A stretch of 29,786 nucleotides of DNA from Patescibacteria group bacterium (GTDB lineage Bacteria > Patescibacteria > Paceibacteria > UBA9973 > UBA2103). A model generated the notes under the pieces. That model ran no database searches and was not told the DNA's origin. It saw only the letters and a program-made list of their open reading frames with translations. Position numbers and translations under genes: made by a program. Below are positions 7,433-14,744 of the stretch, one piece after another. How positions within the stretch are numbered: position 1 is the stretch's first letter; every line of letters begins with the position of its first letter. The stretch spans positions 1 through 29,786 of the forward strand of contig JAGWZP010000005.1 of assembly GCA_018968865.1 (NCBI GenBank), read 5' to 3'.

Positions 7433-7843
7433 TTACTTCACCTTGCTCAGATCACCATTGATGACGATTGGATTGAAACTAACTATCTCGTCCCGCAGTA
7501 TCCCGTCGGGGATCTCATTGAATAAGAAGATAGTTTTTCCCAGACGGAAGGCGTCATGCATCTCGAGAAATGTCGCTCCGCCTATATAATTTTTGACGCC
7601 ATCTTTCTCGAAGTTCAGCACAAGGACAGCATCATTCTTCCCGATAATATCAGTGCTACGTTTCAGCATTTCCGCTTTCCATTTTGAATGTTCCCCTGCA
7701 CCCAAGTTTTTATACCTTCCCTCCGCAGTAGGATCATCGTAAGAATTAGGGAGTGTGACGATATGGGTATCGGTTTCCAATGCCTCTAAGATTTCAGGGA
7801 CACGAGTATAGAACCTTTTGCTACAGATAAGGAAGATTCTCAT
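7433..7843 (-). CDS. Nucleoside 2-deoxyribosyltransferase-like protein
   Basis: A 136-residue protein. The ATG at 7843 comes 1 nt after the stop of the upstream membrane protein gene and opens with a beta strand, MRIFLICSKRFY, in place of the usual KIYLAGP-type opening of the family. The C-terminal part has IGGATFLEMHDAFRLGKTIFLFNEIP, close to the family pattern GxxxEIxxAxxxGKPI with the Glu nucleophile. WKAEMLKRSTDIIGKNDAVLVLNFEKDG also resembles the 'DIVVAVLDG' strand. The family transfers deoxyribose between bases or hydrolyses modified nucleotides. The tight coupling to the PQ-loop gene suggests uptake plus salvage of a nucleoside-like compound (inference). Confidence 0.5.
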   Translation of the reverse strand: MRIFLICSKRFYTRVPEILEALETDTHIVTLPNSYDDPTAEGRYKNLGAGEHSKWKAEMLKRSTDIIGKNDAVLVLNFEKDGVKNYIGGATFLEMHDAFRLGKTIFLFNEIPDGILRDEIVSFNPIVINGDLSKVK

Positions 7844-7844
7844 G

Positions 7845-8432
7845 TCACGATGCGTGAGACGTAAAACGCCCCCGCAATGCGAGTACTGCAATTAGGGAAG
7901 AGCCGATAACCGTATAGACAGGGAAGAGCAAATTGTAGACGGTGAATTGTTGGGTCGCGACGAGTTCAAGAATCACACCAATCACATACAAAACCCAGAG
8001 ATTTGCTGGTTCAGACGTTGGGTCTTGGTACGTTTTAATAATCGTCGGAGTTGTCACCGACAAGTCGGCAATAATGCTCAAAATGATTGCGGTTAGCGGT
8101 TCCCTGGTGATCGCCCAGAGAGTAATGGCGAGGGTGCCGAGCACGATGCAGATACCGTCGGCGCGCGTCCATACGAGACGTCCCATACGCAACGCTGTGA
8201 ATGCAATGATGGTCGTACTGATTGATGAAATGAGGGGGACTGCAAGAGACCAATCAATGCCTTTTGATGCTTGTGCGGCGGTGGCGATGATGAAGAGGGC
8301 GGCCCATCCGAACCAGGATACCGCGCTCGGCCGTGTCGTACTCGTCACGATGCTCCTGATATAAGGAACGATGAGTGCGAGTAAAAGCACGCTGGCCGCG
8401 CTTCCGAGAAGGATATGCCAGTCGAGGTTCAT
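7845..8432 (-). CDS. Seven-TM membrane protein with two PQ-loop/SWEET-like repeats
   Basis: A 195-residue integral membrane protein. The ATG at 8432 (MNLDWHILLG) is preferred over a far-upstream ATG that would read through non-hydrophobic sequence. About seven hydrophobic segments are seen. Two similar loops, VPYIRSIVTSTTRPSAVSWF (near residue 25) and TPTIIKTYQDPTSEPANLW (near residue 130), look like the PQ-loop halves of SWEET/PnuC-type transporters. The stop is 1 nt from the start of the deoxyribosyltransferase-like gene, so they form an operon. A small-metabolite transporter is likely; the substrate cannot be read from sequence. Confidence 0.55.
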   Translation of the reverse strand: MNLDWHILLGSAASVLLLALIVPYIRSIVTSTTRPSAVSWFGWAALFIIATAAQASKGIDWSLAVPLISSISTTIIAFTALRMGRLVWTRADGICIVLGTLAITLWAITREPLTAIILSIIADLSVTTPTIIKTYQDPTSEPANLWVLYVIGVILELVATQQFTVYNLLFPVYTVIGSSLIAVLALRGRFTSHAS

Positions 8433-8498
8433 TACGAATAGAGTAGCACTAGAAGAAACGGGTAGTAGGTGGTAGAAATACGAGTACGAGGAGAGCTT

Positions 8499-8582
8499 CG
8501 CGCCCGTATGGGGTACCATACTGTGCGCTCGCTCGGAGTGAGAGAATATGAGTAAACTCAATTCTCTCATCCTCGCGAGCGC
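8499..8582 (+). repeat. Two-hairpin element upstream of tRNA-Lys (family D, copy 1)
   Basis: A first hairpin GTATGG-GGTA-CCATAC (8506-8521) is followed by a long one. In the second, GCGCTCGC (8525-8532) pairs with GCGAGCGC (8575-8582), whose last four bases are the tRNA's own 5' GCGC. Inside are TGAGAGAAT/ATTCTCTCA and GAGT/ACTC. GCGCCCGTA (8500-8508) is a direct copy of the tRNA 5' end (8579-8587). It shares GCTCGCTCGG (8527-8536) and overall layout with the element at 18033-18125. Confidence 0.7.
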
Positions 8583-8651
8583 CCGTAGCTCAGTTGGTAG
8601 AGCAGCTCCCTTTTAAGGAGAAGGTCGCAGGATCGTTCCCTGCCGGGCGCA
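8579..8651 (+). tRNA. tRNA-Lys (UUU)
   Basis: A 7-bp acceptor stem GCGCCCG/CGGGCGC, D-arm GCTC..GAGC and anticodon loop CTTTTAA (anticodon TTT) are present. The T-arm is GCAGG-ATCGTTC-CCTGC. The T-loop has A54 and T58 instead of the near-universal T54 and A58. CCA is not encoded. Confidence 0.93.
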
Positions 8652-8658
8652 CAAATAG

Positions 8659-9615
8659 TTAATACGAGAATGCGTCTACCGTATCACCCTTCGCGTCGAG
8701 GAGCTTCACCAGCTCGTGCTGGGTGCGCCACATGGAGTCAGAGCGGCCGAGGTAGATGCGCCACGTGTCTCCTTCGAAATCGGCATCACTCTTATGCGCA
8801 TCGACACAGCCGTTGTAGTTGAAGTATTTCACCAGGAAGCTCTGGCACGCGCCTGAGAGAGCCACCGGCGGCGAGAGCGTGACCTGGCAGCGCGAGAGTT
8901 TGTTCACGTAATCAATGCAGGACGCGTCGCGGATGTAGCCGGTCCCGTAAAAGTTCGCCAGTTCATCGGACGGCGAAGGGCAGTTCTGGGGCAGGGGCGG
9001 CGAGAAGCTCTGGAAGGTGCTGAAATACCCGATGCATTTATTCTCACGGAACGAGGCGCCGATGGGCGATTGTCCGGAGATGATGATAGCCCGTTCTCCC
9101 GGAGTGAGCACAACGTCTTGCGCGGCGTTCACAATGCCGCTCGCGGGGACCTCGGTTCCCTTCGGGATGAGCGTCGAGTTCCCGCTCGCATCGCTCTCGA
9201 TCGTCCATTCTGAAATATCGACCGGCACGCCGGCATCCTGCGCGACGGTTATGCCGATAGATTCATTCCTCGGGTCGAGTGAGCCGGCGCCCGACACGTA
9301 ATGATTCATCAAGACTTTTCCGCGGTAGAGCGAAGGTTCTCCGAAGAAGCTCCCTCCGGGGAAAGAAGGGAGCGATGTTCCCGAGCCGCCCGAGCCGCTC
9401 CCGCCGTTCGAGGAGCCCGGCAGGGATATATTCGAGCCGCCGATGCTAAACGGCGCGCGCGGAAACGAGAGGTAGGTTCCGCCGCCGAGCTCCTGAGGCT
9501 CCGCGAGCCGCGGACCGGTAAACGCGAGCGGGTGGAGCGGTCCTCCGGTTGCGACCCAGATGAGAAATATGAAGACGAAAACGCCTATGAAAAACCACGC
9601 ATCGTGCATTTCCAT
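8659..9615 (-). CDS. Membrane-anchored surface protein with lamin-tail-like domains
   Basis: A 318-residue protein. An N-terminal hydrophobic helix (FFIGVFVFIFLIWVA, ~8-22) anchors it, a Pro/Gly/Ser-rich low-complexity linker follows (~60-90), and then an extracytoplasmic part. The segment around residues 100-180 (VDISEWTIESDASG..LIPKGTEVPASG..VLTPGE) resembles the lamin-tail beta-sandwich pattern 'vdLsGWtL...ipaGt.l.pg', and the C-terminus (DTWRIYLGRSDSMWR..LLDAKGDTVDAFSY) looks like the end of such a domain. Six or so cysteines lie between. Such proteins are frequent in CPR genomes. A TACTAT box 6 nt before the ATG suggests its own leaderless transcript, although murE ends just upstream. 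Confidence 0.6.
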   Translation of the reverse strand: MEMHDAWFFIGVFVFIFLIWVATGGPLHPLAFTGPRLAEPQELGGGTYLSFPRAPFSIGGSNISLPGSSNGGSGSGGSGTSLPSFPGGSFFGEPSLYRGKVLMNHYVSGAGSLDPRNESIGITVAQDAGVPVDISEWTIESDASGNSTLIPKGTEVPASGIVNAAQDVVLTPGERAIIISGQSPIGASFRENKCIGYFSTFQSFSPPLPQNCPSPSDELANFYGTGYIRDASCIDYVNKLSRCQVTLSPPVALSGACQSFLVKYFNYNGCVDAHKSDADFEGDTWRIYLGRSDSMWRTQHELVKLLDAKGDTVDAFSY

Positions 9616-9621
9616 AGCTGC

Positions 9622-9627
9622 ATAGTA
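9622..9627 (-). promoter_or_regulatory. -10 element of the lamin-tail-like gene (leaderless)
   Basis: TACTAT on the minus strand ends exactly 6 nt before the ATG at 9615, in the 12-nt gap after the murE stop. Confidence 0.45.
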
Positions 9628-10857
9628 TCAAACTTCTGCGAGAAGTCGTCCGAGCTCTTCGCGGACAACGGAGGCGTCGCTCCACGGTTCGCGCCCGCCG
9701 TTCGGCCCCATGATGAAGGGGTCGGTACCCTTGCCGCTTATGAGCACGGCATCGCCCGGGCGCGCCGCGCGTATCGCGGCGCGTATCGCTTCGCGGCGGT
9801 CCATAATAATCAGGGGCGCACGTTTCATACCGGCGGCCATCGCATCCACAATAGCGCGCGGGTCCTCATCATACGGGTCCTCGTTCGTCAGAATAACTTC
9901 CGCGCATGTCTCATCAGCGATGCGGCCCATTTCCGGCCGCTTCCATGTATCGCGCCCGCCGCCCGTGTTCCCCAGGACACAAATTTTCCGCTGGTTCGGG
10001 AAGGCGCCGTAGAGCGCGGCGAGCGAGTCGGACGTGTGTGCGTAATCGACGACAGCGATGAAATCTTGCCCGGCCTCGATGCGCTCAACGCGGCCGCTGA
10101 TGCGGGAGAGATTGCCAAGAGCCTGCGCGCATGTCTCGAGCGGTATGCCGAACGCTTCTGCGGTCTTTATCGCGGCGAGCGCATTTACGATGTTGAATGT
10201 CCCCGGTAGCGAGAGCATAAAGTGTGTTCCGTTATAGGAAAATGAAACGCCCCGCTCGTCCGAGTGAGTATCGGATGCATCGGCGAGCGAGAAAGGAATC
10301 CGCTTTTCGACCGGGAGCGAGAGAAATGCTTTGCCGCGGGCGTCATCGGCATTCGCGATGATACTGCGCGGGCGCTTCCCTGAGCGGACCAGCGCTTCGC
10401 CGATAGCGAATTTGGCGCGGAAATACTTTTCCTCTGACCCGTGCGACTCTAAATGTTCTTTGTGCAGGTTCGTGAAAATGAGAGCATCAAGATCGAGACC
10501 GAAATGCCGGTATTGAAGCGCCGCCTCGCTCGTAATTTCAATAACGGCATGGGTGCAGTTCTTCGCGGCGGCCTCGGCGAGGAATTTTTGGATGAAACCG
10601 CGCCCTGGAAGCGTCATCTTGAAGAGGTTCGGCCGCGACTCGGCGCCGAGAGCGAAGCGGATAGTTCCCGCGAGCGCGGTCGGATGTCCCGCATAGGCAA
10701 GTATCGTGTAGAGCATCTCTGCCACGGAGGATTTCCCTTTCGTGCCGGTGACGCCGATGACGGTCAGCCGTTTCGCGGGGAAGCCATACCAGAGCGTCGA
10801 GAGCACCGCCCATGCGTAGTGATACGGTGCGAGGAGCCGGCGGCGGAGGCGAGTCAT
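9628..10857 (-). CDS. murE: Mur ligase, MurE-type, lacking the N-terminal domain
   Basis: UDP-MurNAc-tripeptide synthetase adds the third peptide residue of peptidoglycan in the cytoplasm. The 409 residues include the ATP loop GVTGTKGKSS (~35-44), a TSEAALQYRH segment, NLHKEHLESHGS, the central NADD region, and the C-terminal domain with SRISGRVERI, VDYAHTSDSL, GNTGGGRD and TNEDPYDEDP. The last occupies the place of the DNPR motif of diaminopimelate-adding enzymes, so the added residue is uncertain. About 90 residues of the usual UDP-binding domain 1 are missing at the N-terminus. The ATG overlaps the ruvA stop by 3 nt (ATGA). Confidence 0.88.
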   Translation of the reverse strand: MTRLRRRLLAPYHYAWAVLSTLWYGFPAKRLTVIGVTGTKGKSSVAEMLYTILAYAGHPTALAGTIRFALGAESRPNLFKMTLPGRGFIQKFLAEAAAKNCTHAVIEITSEAALQYRHFGLDLDALIFTNLHKEHLESHGSEEKYFRAKFAIGEALVRSGKRPRSIIANADDARGKAFLSLPVEKRIPFSLADASDTHSDERGVSFSYNGTHFMLSLPGTFNIVNALAAIKTAEAFGIPLETCAQALGNLSRISGRVERIEAGQDFIAVVDYAHTSDSLAALYGAFPNQRKICVLGNTGGGRDTWKRPEMGRIADETCAEVILTNEDPYDEDPRAIVDAMAAGMKRAPLIIMDRREAIRAAIRAARPGDAVLISGKGTDPFIMGPNGGREPWSDASVVREELGRLLAEV

Positions 10858-11399
10858 GAGCCGGAAGAGAGCGCCGCTTTCAAACGCGCGTCCTTGCCGA
10901 CGATGGTTTCCGGAATAGCCTGCAATGCTTTGCGCGCTTCGCGCTCGGTGTAACCGAGCGCGACGAGCGTGTCGAACACTTCGCCGTCGGCGTTGTCGTG
11001 AGCCCGAGCGCCGACCTTATCGGCGAGTTCCACGAGCATTTTTTCCGCGCTCTTTTTACCGAGCCCGACAACCTTGGTGAGGTACGCGAGGTCGCGTTTG
11101 CCGATGGCGCCTTCGAGCGCCTCGCGCGGCGAACGGCGCAGGACCGAAAGCGCCGTCTTGGGGCCGACGCCCGAGACCGTAAGGATAAGTTCGAAGAAAT
11201 CGCGATCGGCGGTATCGGGGAAGCCGTAGAGTTCCAGGCCGTCCTGCTTGAGCGCGAGATGGGTTGCGAGCGACGCTTCGCCGCCCGCTCTAAGCGCCTG
11301 CGGGGCGCTCATACGCACCTCGACGCCGAAGCCCGCTACCTCAATGACGGCGCTCACCGGCCCCACCGAGAGCACCTTCCCGCGTATCTGCCGTATCAT
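10854..11399 (-). CDS. ruvA: Holliday junction recognition protein RuvA
   Basis: RuvA binds four-way junctions and loads RuvB. The 181 residues show the OB-fold domain I (MIRQIRGKVLSVGPVSAVIEV), domain II with two helix-hairpin-helix motifs (VSGVGPKTAL ~75 and VVGLGKKSAEKML ~110), and the C-terminal RuvB-binding three-helix domain (FDTLVALGYTEREARKAL). The start is 6 nt after a TACGAT box, so it is probably leaderless. It is coupled to murE rather than to ruvB, which lies at the left edge of the window. Confidence 0.95.
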   Translation of the reverse strand: MIRQIRGKVLSVGPVSAVIEVAGFGVEVRMSAPQALRAGGEASLATHLALKQDGLELYGFPDTADRDFFELILTVSGVGPKTALSVLRRSPREALEGAIGKRDLAYLTKVVGLGKKSAEKMLVELADKVGARAHDNADGEVFDTLVALGYTEREARKALQAIPETIVGKDARLKAALSSGS

Positions 11400-11405
11400 C
11401 CCTGT

Positions 11406-11411
11406 ATCGTA
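11406..11411 (-). promoter_or_regulatory. -10 element of ruvA (leaderless)
   Basis: TACGAT on the minus strand (11411-11406), exactly 6 nt before the ruvA ATG at 11399. Confidence 0.5.
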
Positions 11412-11417
11412 CTACAT

Positions 11418-11446
11418 TTGCCTTCGCGCGCGAGATAGCGTATATA
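11418..11446 (+). promoter_or_regulatory. Promoter of rpsT
   Basis: TTGCCT (11418-11423), a 17-nt spacer and TATATA (11441-11446) lie 10 nt before the rpsT ATG. The promoter is back-to-back with that of ruvA. Confidence 0.65.
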
Positions 11447-11456
11447 TGGAGTACCT

Positions 11457-11720
11457 ATGGCAATCACCAGCTCTGCAAAGAAGGCGATGCGCGCCGCGGC
11501 CCGCAAGCATGTCTTCAACCTGCGCCGCAAGAACGCGCTCAACGACACGACCAAGTCGCTTACGAAGGCGCTCGCGGTGAAAGATGTCGCCAGCGCTGAG
11601 AAATTGCTCCCCGCCGCATACAAGGCGATCGACAAAGCGATGAAGCGCGGCGTCATCAAGGGCAATACGGCAGACCGCAAGAAATCCCGCCTCGCCGCGG
11701 CGATCAAGCGCGCAAAATAG
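11457..11720 (+). CDS. rpsT: 30S ribosomal protein S20
   Basis: S20 binds 16S rRNA early in small-subunit assembly. The 87 residues match the family in length and pattern: basic N-terminus MAITSSAKKAMRAAARKH, NLRRKNALNDTTKSLTKAL, then the conserved KAIDKAMKRGVIKGNTADRKKSRLAAAIK. The gene has its own promoter and a very short leader. The stop codon (11718-11720) directly abuts the 3' end of the opposite-strand tRNA-Arg, with no spacer. Confidence 0.95.
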   Translation: MAITSSAKKAMRAAARKHVFNLRRKNALNDTTKSLTKALAVKDVASAEKLLPAAYKAIDKAMKRGVIKGNTADRKKSRLAAAIKRAK

Positions 11721-11792
11721 TGCTCTCGGACGGAATCGAACCGTCACCGCCTCCTTCGGAGGGAGGAATTGTATCCATTCAACTACGAGAGC
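11721..11792 (-). tRNA. tRNA-Arg (CCG)
   Basis: Minus strand. Acceptor GCTCTCG/CGAGAGC, D-arm GTTG..CAAT, anticodon stem CCTCC/GGAGG with loop CTCCGAA (anticodon CCG) and T-arm with GTTCGATTC. A73 is adjacent to the rpsT stop codon. CCA is not encoded. Confidence 0.93.
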
Positions 11793-11888
11793 TGCGAAGA
11801 GAACGATATCACCAATTTCAAATCACGACAGCGTTTCGGCCCGCTTGGCTTTTGTATCATTTCCGTATACATTCAATAGGCGTCAGAT

Positions 11889-11960
11889 GCTCCCGTCGTT
11901 CAATGGATAGGACATCAGCTTGCGGAGCTGACGATGCAGGTTCGATTCCTGCCGGGAGCA
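11889..11960 (+). tRNA. tRNA-Arg (GCG)
   Basis: Acceptor GCTCCCG/CGGGAGC, D-arm GTTC..GGAC, anticodon stem TCAGC/GCTGA with loop TTGCGGA (anticodon GCG) and T-loop TTCGATT. Most bacteria read CGU/CGC with inosine-modified ACG; a genomic G34 removes the need for that deamination. Confidence 0.93.
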
Positions 11961-11965
11961 CAAAT

Positions 11966-12439
11966 TCAGAATCCGAGCCACGCCGCCACCAGATCGGTGA
12001 ACGTGTGATGATGTTCGTCTTCATCCACATGCCGGAGGAAGTACGCGTATATGGTATCCACGTCGACGCCCGCGAGCGGAATGATCAGATGGGGTGAGAG
12101 CCAGCTCTCGGTCTTGATGGAAATCATGGGCGGCAGTTCGCCTTCGATATCCTCGAGGACGGAGAAGGAGATCATGCGCTCGAACGGGTGGAGCTCATCC
12201 CCGATGACAATGCCTTGTTCGACGAGTTTGAACCGATGGAGGGGCGGCTGTTTTGCGGCATGGAGCGCGAGCGTCAAAGCCGCGACGACGACGAGCGTCG
12301 CGAGCAGATAGCTGCCGAAGAGCACCGCCGCGGTTGCCGCCGCGACCGCGATAATGCCGAGCGCCCAATACCAATCGGCATCCTTCGGGTTATGGTCGTA
12401 TTCTCTCCCTTCCCATTCGAGGAGTGCGTCGCGAGACAT
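11966..12439 (-). CDS. Two-TM membrane protein with PH-like C-terminal domain
   Basis: A 157-residue conserved CPR-type protein of unknown function. It starts MSRDALLEWEGREYDHNPKDADWYW, where the EWE..EY..K.. prefix precedes a hairpin of two hydrophobic helices (~28-62). A cytoplasmic beta-rich segment follows (FKLVEQGIVIGDELHPFERMISFSVLED), resembling bacterial PH-like domains of the DUF5673/YdbT kind. It has a TATACT box exactly 6 nt upstream of its ATG, so it is probably leaderless. It ends 6 nt from tRNA-Arg on the other strand. The function cannot be read from the sequence. Confidence 0.65.
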   Translation of the reverse strand: MSRDALLEWEGREYDHNPKDADWYWALGIIAVAAATAAVLFGSYLLATLVVVAALTLALHAAKQPPLHRFKLVEQGIVIGDELHPFERMISFSVLEDIEGELPPMISIKTESWLSPHLIIPLAGVDVDTIYAYFLRHVDEDEHHHTFTDLVAAWLGF

Positions 12440-12445
12440 AGGGAA

Positions 12446-12451
12446 AGTATA
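12446..12451 (-). promoter_or_regulatory. -10 element of the 12439 gene (leaderless)
   Basis: TATACT on the minus strand, exactly 6 nt before the ATG at 12439. Confidence 0.6.
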
Positions 12452-12474
12452 GCACCAGATAATCCACAGGGATG

Positions 12475-13521
12475 TTATGGGTGGAAGAAAAAAACAACCG
12501 CCATAATCGCATATGCCATCAAAAGCTGGACCCCTTCGAGCCAGTTGCTCTCGCCGTCTTCAACGACCAAGTTGGCGATAAGTATCGAAAGGACAATGGC
12601 GACAAGTTCAAAAGTATTGAACACCAGGTTCATTTGAGTTTTGAAAAACAGACTTGCTAAAACCAACACTGGCGCTACAAACATAGCGATTTGAGTTGCC
12701 GAACCGATAGAAATTTGCAGGGCGAGGTCCATCCTGTTTTTCATGGCGGTAACAATGGCCGAGGTGTGTTCGGCCGCATTGCCGATGATTGCGATGAAGA
12801 TAACGCCGATGAAAAGCTGCGTCCACCCGAACGCCGCAACCACGGGTTCAATTGAGCCGACGAGAATTTCGCTCATCCACGCAACGACCAGAGTTGCCAA
12901 AAGTAAAATGGAAATACTCTTTGTTTTGCTCCACTTCGCCTCATAGTCCCCGACCTCCTCGGTGTACAGGTGCTTATGGGTATAAAGTATGAAAAATAAA
13001 CTGGCAACATATACAACCAGCATAAAGATCGAGACAAAAATACTTAATTCGCCAACGATTTTTCCTCCCGCCTCTGGAGCAGTCTGCAGGAAGATGGCCG
13101 GCATAATCAAAGCAATCGCGGCCAACAACAATGTGGAGCTTGAGGCCAAGGCTCCCGTGCGATTAAATTCCTGCTTCTTGCGGCGCCAACCGCCCGCGAG
13201 CATCGCCGTTCCGGTAACCAAGAGCAGATTGCCCATAATCGAACCGGTAATTGACGCCTTGACCACTTCAACAAGCCCTGCCCTGATCGCAAAAATGCCG
13301 ATGAGGAGCTCGGTGGCATTCCCAAACGTTGCGTTTAACAATCCTCCCAATGCCGGTCCGGTGTACGTTGCTAATTCTTCGGTTGCTTCGCCGATGTATT
13401 TGGCCAATGGAACAATCGCCAACGCAGCCAAGAAGAAAATTATGAGAGAAGAAACGTGCGAATACTCGGCAACGAGCGTGACGGGAACAAAAATCAATAA
13501 TCCTAGGAAGATTTTATGCAT
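12475..13521 (-). CDS. Calcium/proton antiporter (CaCA family, Cax type)
   Basis: Membrane exchanger that expels Ca2+ using the proton gradient. The 348 residues form about 11 hydrophobic segments with the two CaCA alpha repeats: GNATELLIGIFAIRAG (~67-82) and GNAAEHTSAIVTAMKNR (~250). These Asn/Glu-containing motifs form the ion site in Cax proteins. Codon use and base composition look less GC-rich than the flanking genes, with many AAA, ATT and AAT codons, suggesting acquisition from elsewhere. The 13525 gene ends 3 nt upstream, so the two may be cotranscribed. Confidence 0.92.
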   Translation of the reverse strand: MHKIFLGLLIFVPVTLVAEYSHVSSLIIFFLAALAIVPLAKYIGEATEELATYTGPALGGLLNATFGNATELLIGIFAIRAGLVEVVKASITGSIMGNLLLVTGTAMLAGGWRRKKQEFNRTGALASSSTLLLAAIALIMPAIFLQTAPEAGGKIVGELSIFVSIFMLVVYVASLFFILYTHKHLYTEEVGDYEAKWSKTKSISILLLATLVVAWMSEILVGSIEPVVAAFGWTQLFIGVIFIAIIGNAAEHTSAIVTAMKNRMDLALQISIGSATQIAMFVAPVLVLASLFFKTQMNLVFNTFELVAIVLSILIANLVVEDGESNWLEGVQLLMAYAIMAVVFFFHP

Positions 13522-13524
13522 TGA

Positions 13525-13716
13525 TTAGTGTCGGATATTGATATTATGCTTCATCACCTCCTCAACAACATCCCAATGATGCTGGCCGACGGTTGTTGCG
13601 TCTGGGTGCTTGCGCATGTAGCTCATGGTCGCATCGAGCGTTTTTGCGTCGACACCCGCCTTCCAGCTTGGGTGATTCGGATCACCCATCAAGCTTGAAT
13701 GGAAAGTTGCCTCCAC
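13525..13716 (-). CDS. Small hypothetical protein (GTG start) or gene remnant
   Basis: A 63-residue frame ending 3 nt before the Ca2+/H+ antiporter start. The only candidate start is GTG at 13716; the open frame continues upstream for 11 codons to a stop with no ATG. The sequence is soluble, with HPSWKAGVDAKTLDATMSYMR and KHPDATTVGQHHWDVVEEVM, rich in His and Trp. No family recognised. It overlaps the 13682-13807 frame in another register. It may be the tail of a longer damaged gene. Confidence 0.45.
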   Translation of the reverse strand: MEATFHSSLMGDPNHPSWKAGVDAKTLDATMSYMRKHPDATTVGQHHWDVVEEVMKHNINIRH

Positions 13717-13807
13717 CTGATTGATTTGATGCTCGGTAAAACCACTGCTTCATAAGAACATCGCCTACAGTGAGGCCTAGTCCGCCGAGAATTAGTTTCC
13801 ACAACAT
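13682..13807 (-). pseudogene. Truncated first-helix fragment of an EamA/SMR-like transporter
   Basis: A 41-codon frame starting MLWKLILGGLGLTVGDVLMK, then QWFYRASNQSGGG. A single membrane helix with the GDxLMKxW pattern typical of the first helix of drug/metabolite (DMT) transporters is followed by an early stop. The remaining helices of such a transporter are not present downstream. TATACT and a small palindrome GTGAG-ATATA-CTCAC lie just upstream (13824-13810). It is either a remnant or a very small membrane protein; the next frame (13525-13716) overlaps it. Confidence 0.4.
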
Positions 13808-13842
13808 TACAGGTGAGTATATCTCACTTTAGAATCTCGTTG

Positions 13843-13926
13843 CGGAAGGGGTGGGACTCGAACCCACAAGGGCTTGTGACCCGCCAGTTTTCAAGACTGG
13901 TTCCTTACCATTCGGAGCACCCTTCC
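13843..13926 (-). tRNA. tRNA-Ser (UGA)
   Basis: Minus strand. Acceptor GGAAGGG/CCCTTCC with discriminator G, anticodon stem CCAGT/ACTGG around CTTGAAA (anticodon TGA), long class II variable arm (GCGGGTCACAAGCCCTT region) and T-arm GTGGG-TTCGAGT-CCCAC. Its 5' end lies 4 nt after the stop of the HNH gene. Confidence 0.93.
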
Positions 13927-13930
13927 GTAT

Positions 13931-14410
13931 CTAATCCAACAGCGTGTCGTTCATCCAACTTTTCTTTGAATAATGTTCTTCAGCGTGACAGTTTGGACAG
14001 AGTAACTCCAAGTTCGCCATATCACTGTTCCCATGATTTCTATCTTTGTGATGAACATTAAGAATTTCCTTTTTATTATAGCCGCATCGTTCGCATATTG
14101 TTCCTCTTGAGGCTATCAAGCGTAATTTGAGAGCCCGTTCGTCTTTTACTTTGTCTCTAGGACTCCCAATCCTGTAACGAATGCCTATCCGATTTTTGTT
14201 TGCACAAGCTCTGCTACACGTCTTTGCATTGGCGCTAGAGAGAATAGGCACTCCACACACGACACACGGAGTTTCCTTTCTGTTGGCGATTCCGTAGCAG
14301 ACTTGACTACAGAAGACCCGACCGCGCGCTATTTCGACCGGGCGTCTATAAATTGGTTCCAGACAAACGGAACATTTCGTATTAGGGTTTCTTTTATGTG
14401 ACTCAGCCAC
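13931..14410 (-). CDS. HNH endonuclease with N-terminal zinc-finger modules, beside tRNA-Ser
   Basis: A 159-residue protein. Two CxxC..CxxxC treble-clef-like modules come first (CSVCLEPI..FCSQVC and PCVVCGVPI..TCSRAC). The C-terminal HNH nuclease follows: CERCGYNKKE, LNVHHKDRNHGNSDMANL, LLCPNCHAEEH, with the catalytic His in VHH and the Asn of ANLELLC. This architecture fits free-standing homing-type nucleases. The gene ends 4 nt before tRNA-Ser on the same strand and is visibly AT-richer than its neighbours, indicating recent arrival. A relative with the same layout lies at 22115-22600, also directly upstream of a tRNA. Confidence 0.85.
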   Translation of the reverse strand: MAESHKRNPNTKCSVCLEPIYRRPVEIARGRVFCSQVCYGIANRKETPCVVCGVPILSSANAKTCSRACANKNRIGIRYRIGSPRDKVKDERALKLRLIASRGTICERCGYNKKEILNVHHKDRNHGNSDMANLELLCPNCHAEEHYSKKSWMNDTLLD

Positions 14411-14450
14411 TCGTCCAGTATACCACTACCAGACACCCGATTATTTACGC

Positions 14451-14714
14451 CTACACTGATGAAGTGTGTGCGGGCGTACCCTCGGTTATACCAGATTTCG
14501 GGCGGAACCAGACGAGATAGATGATCTCGAGGATGCCGAGCGTGTTGATAACGAGGAGCGCGATGAACCACCATGTCTGGCTACCCCGCGCCGCGTACCA
14601 CAGCGCGTATCCTTTCAGGACAATGGTCCACAACGCAATGACGATGACGATGGGAAGAAGCGCGACCATGAGCCCGGGTGCAAACGGGGAATAGAACGGT
14701 GTGAATGGTTGCAT
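14451..14714 (-). CDS. Small two-TM membrane protein, DUF5652-like
   Basis: An 87-residue protein. Helix 1 (LMVALLPIVIVIALWTIVLKGYALW) is followed by AARGSQTWWFIALLVINTLG and helix 2 (ILEIIYLVWF). The order 'W..ALW.AAR..q.WWFiaLLviNtLGILEiiYL' is the DUF5652 pattern I associate with CPR bacteria; its function is unknown. A perfect TATAAT (minus strand, 14728-14723) lies 8 nt before the ATG, so the mRNA is probably leaderless. The promoter is back-to-back with ruvX. Confidence 0.65.
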   Translation of the reverse strand: MQPFTPFYSPFAPGLMVALLPIVIVIALWTIVLKGYALWYAARGSQTWWFIALLVINTLGILEIIYLVWFRPKSGITEGTPAHTSSV

Positions 14715-14744
14715 ATGTGCGCATTATACCACACACTCTTTACT

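Noticed and set aside
9301..10209. 302-codon open frame on the plus strand
   Set aside because: Antisense shadow of murE and the lamin-tail-like gene; Arg/Ala-rich with no start signal.
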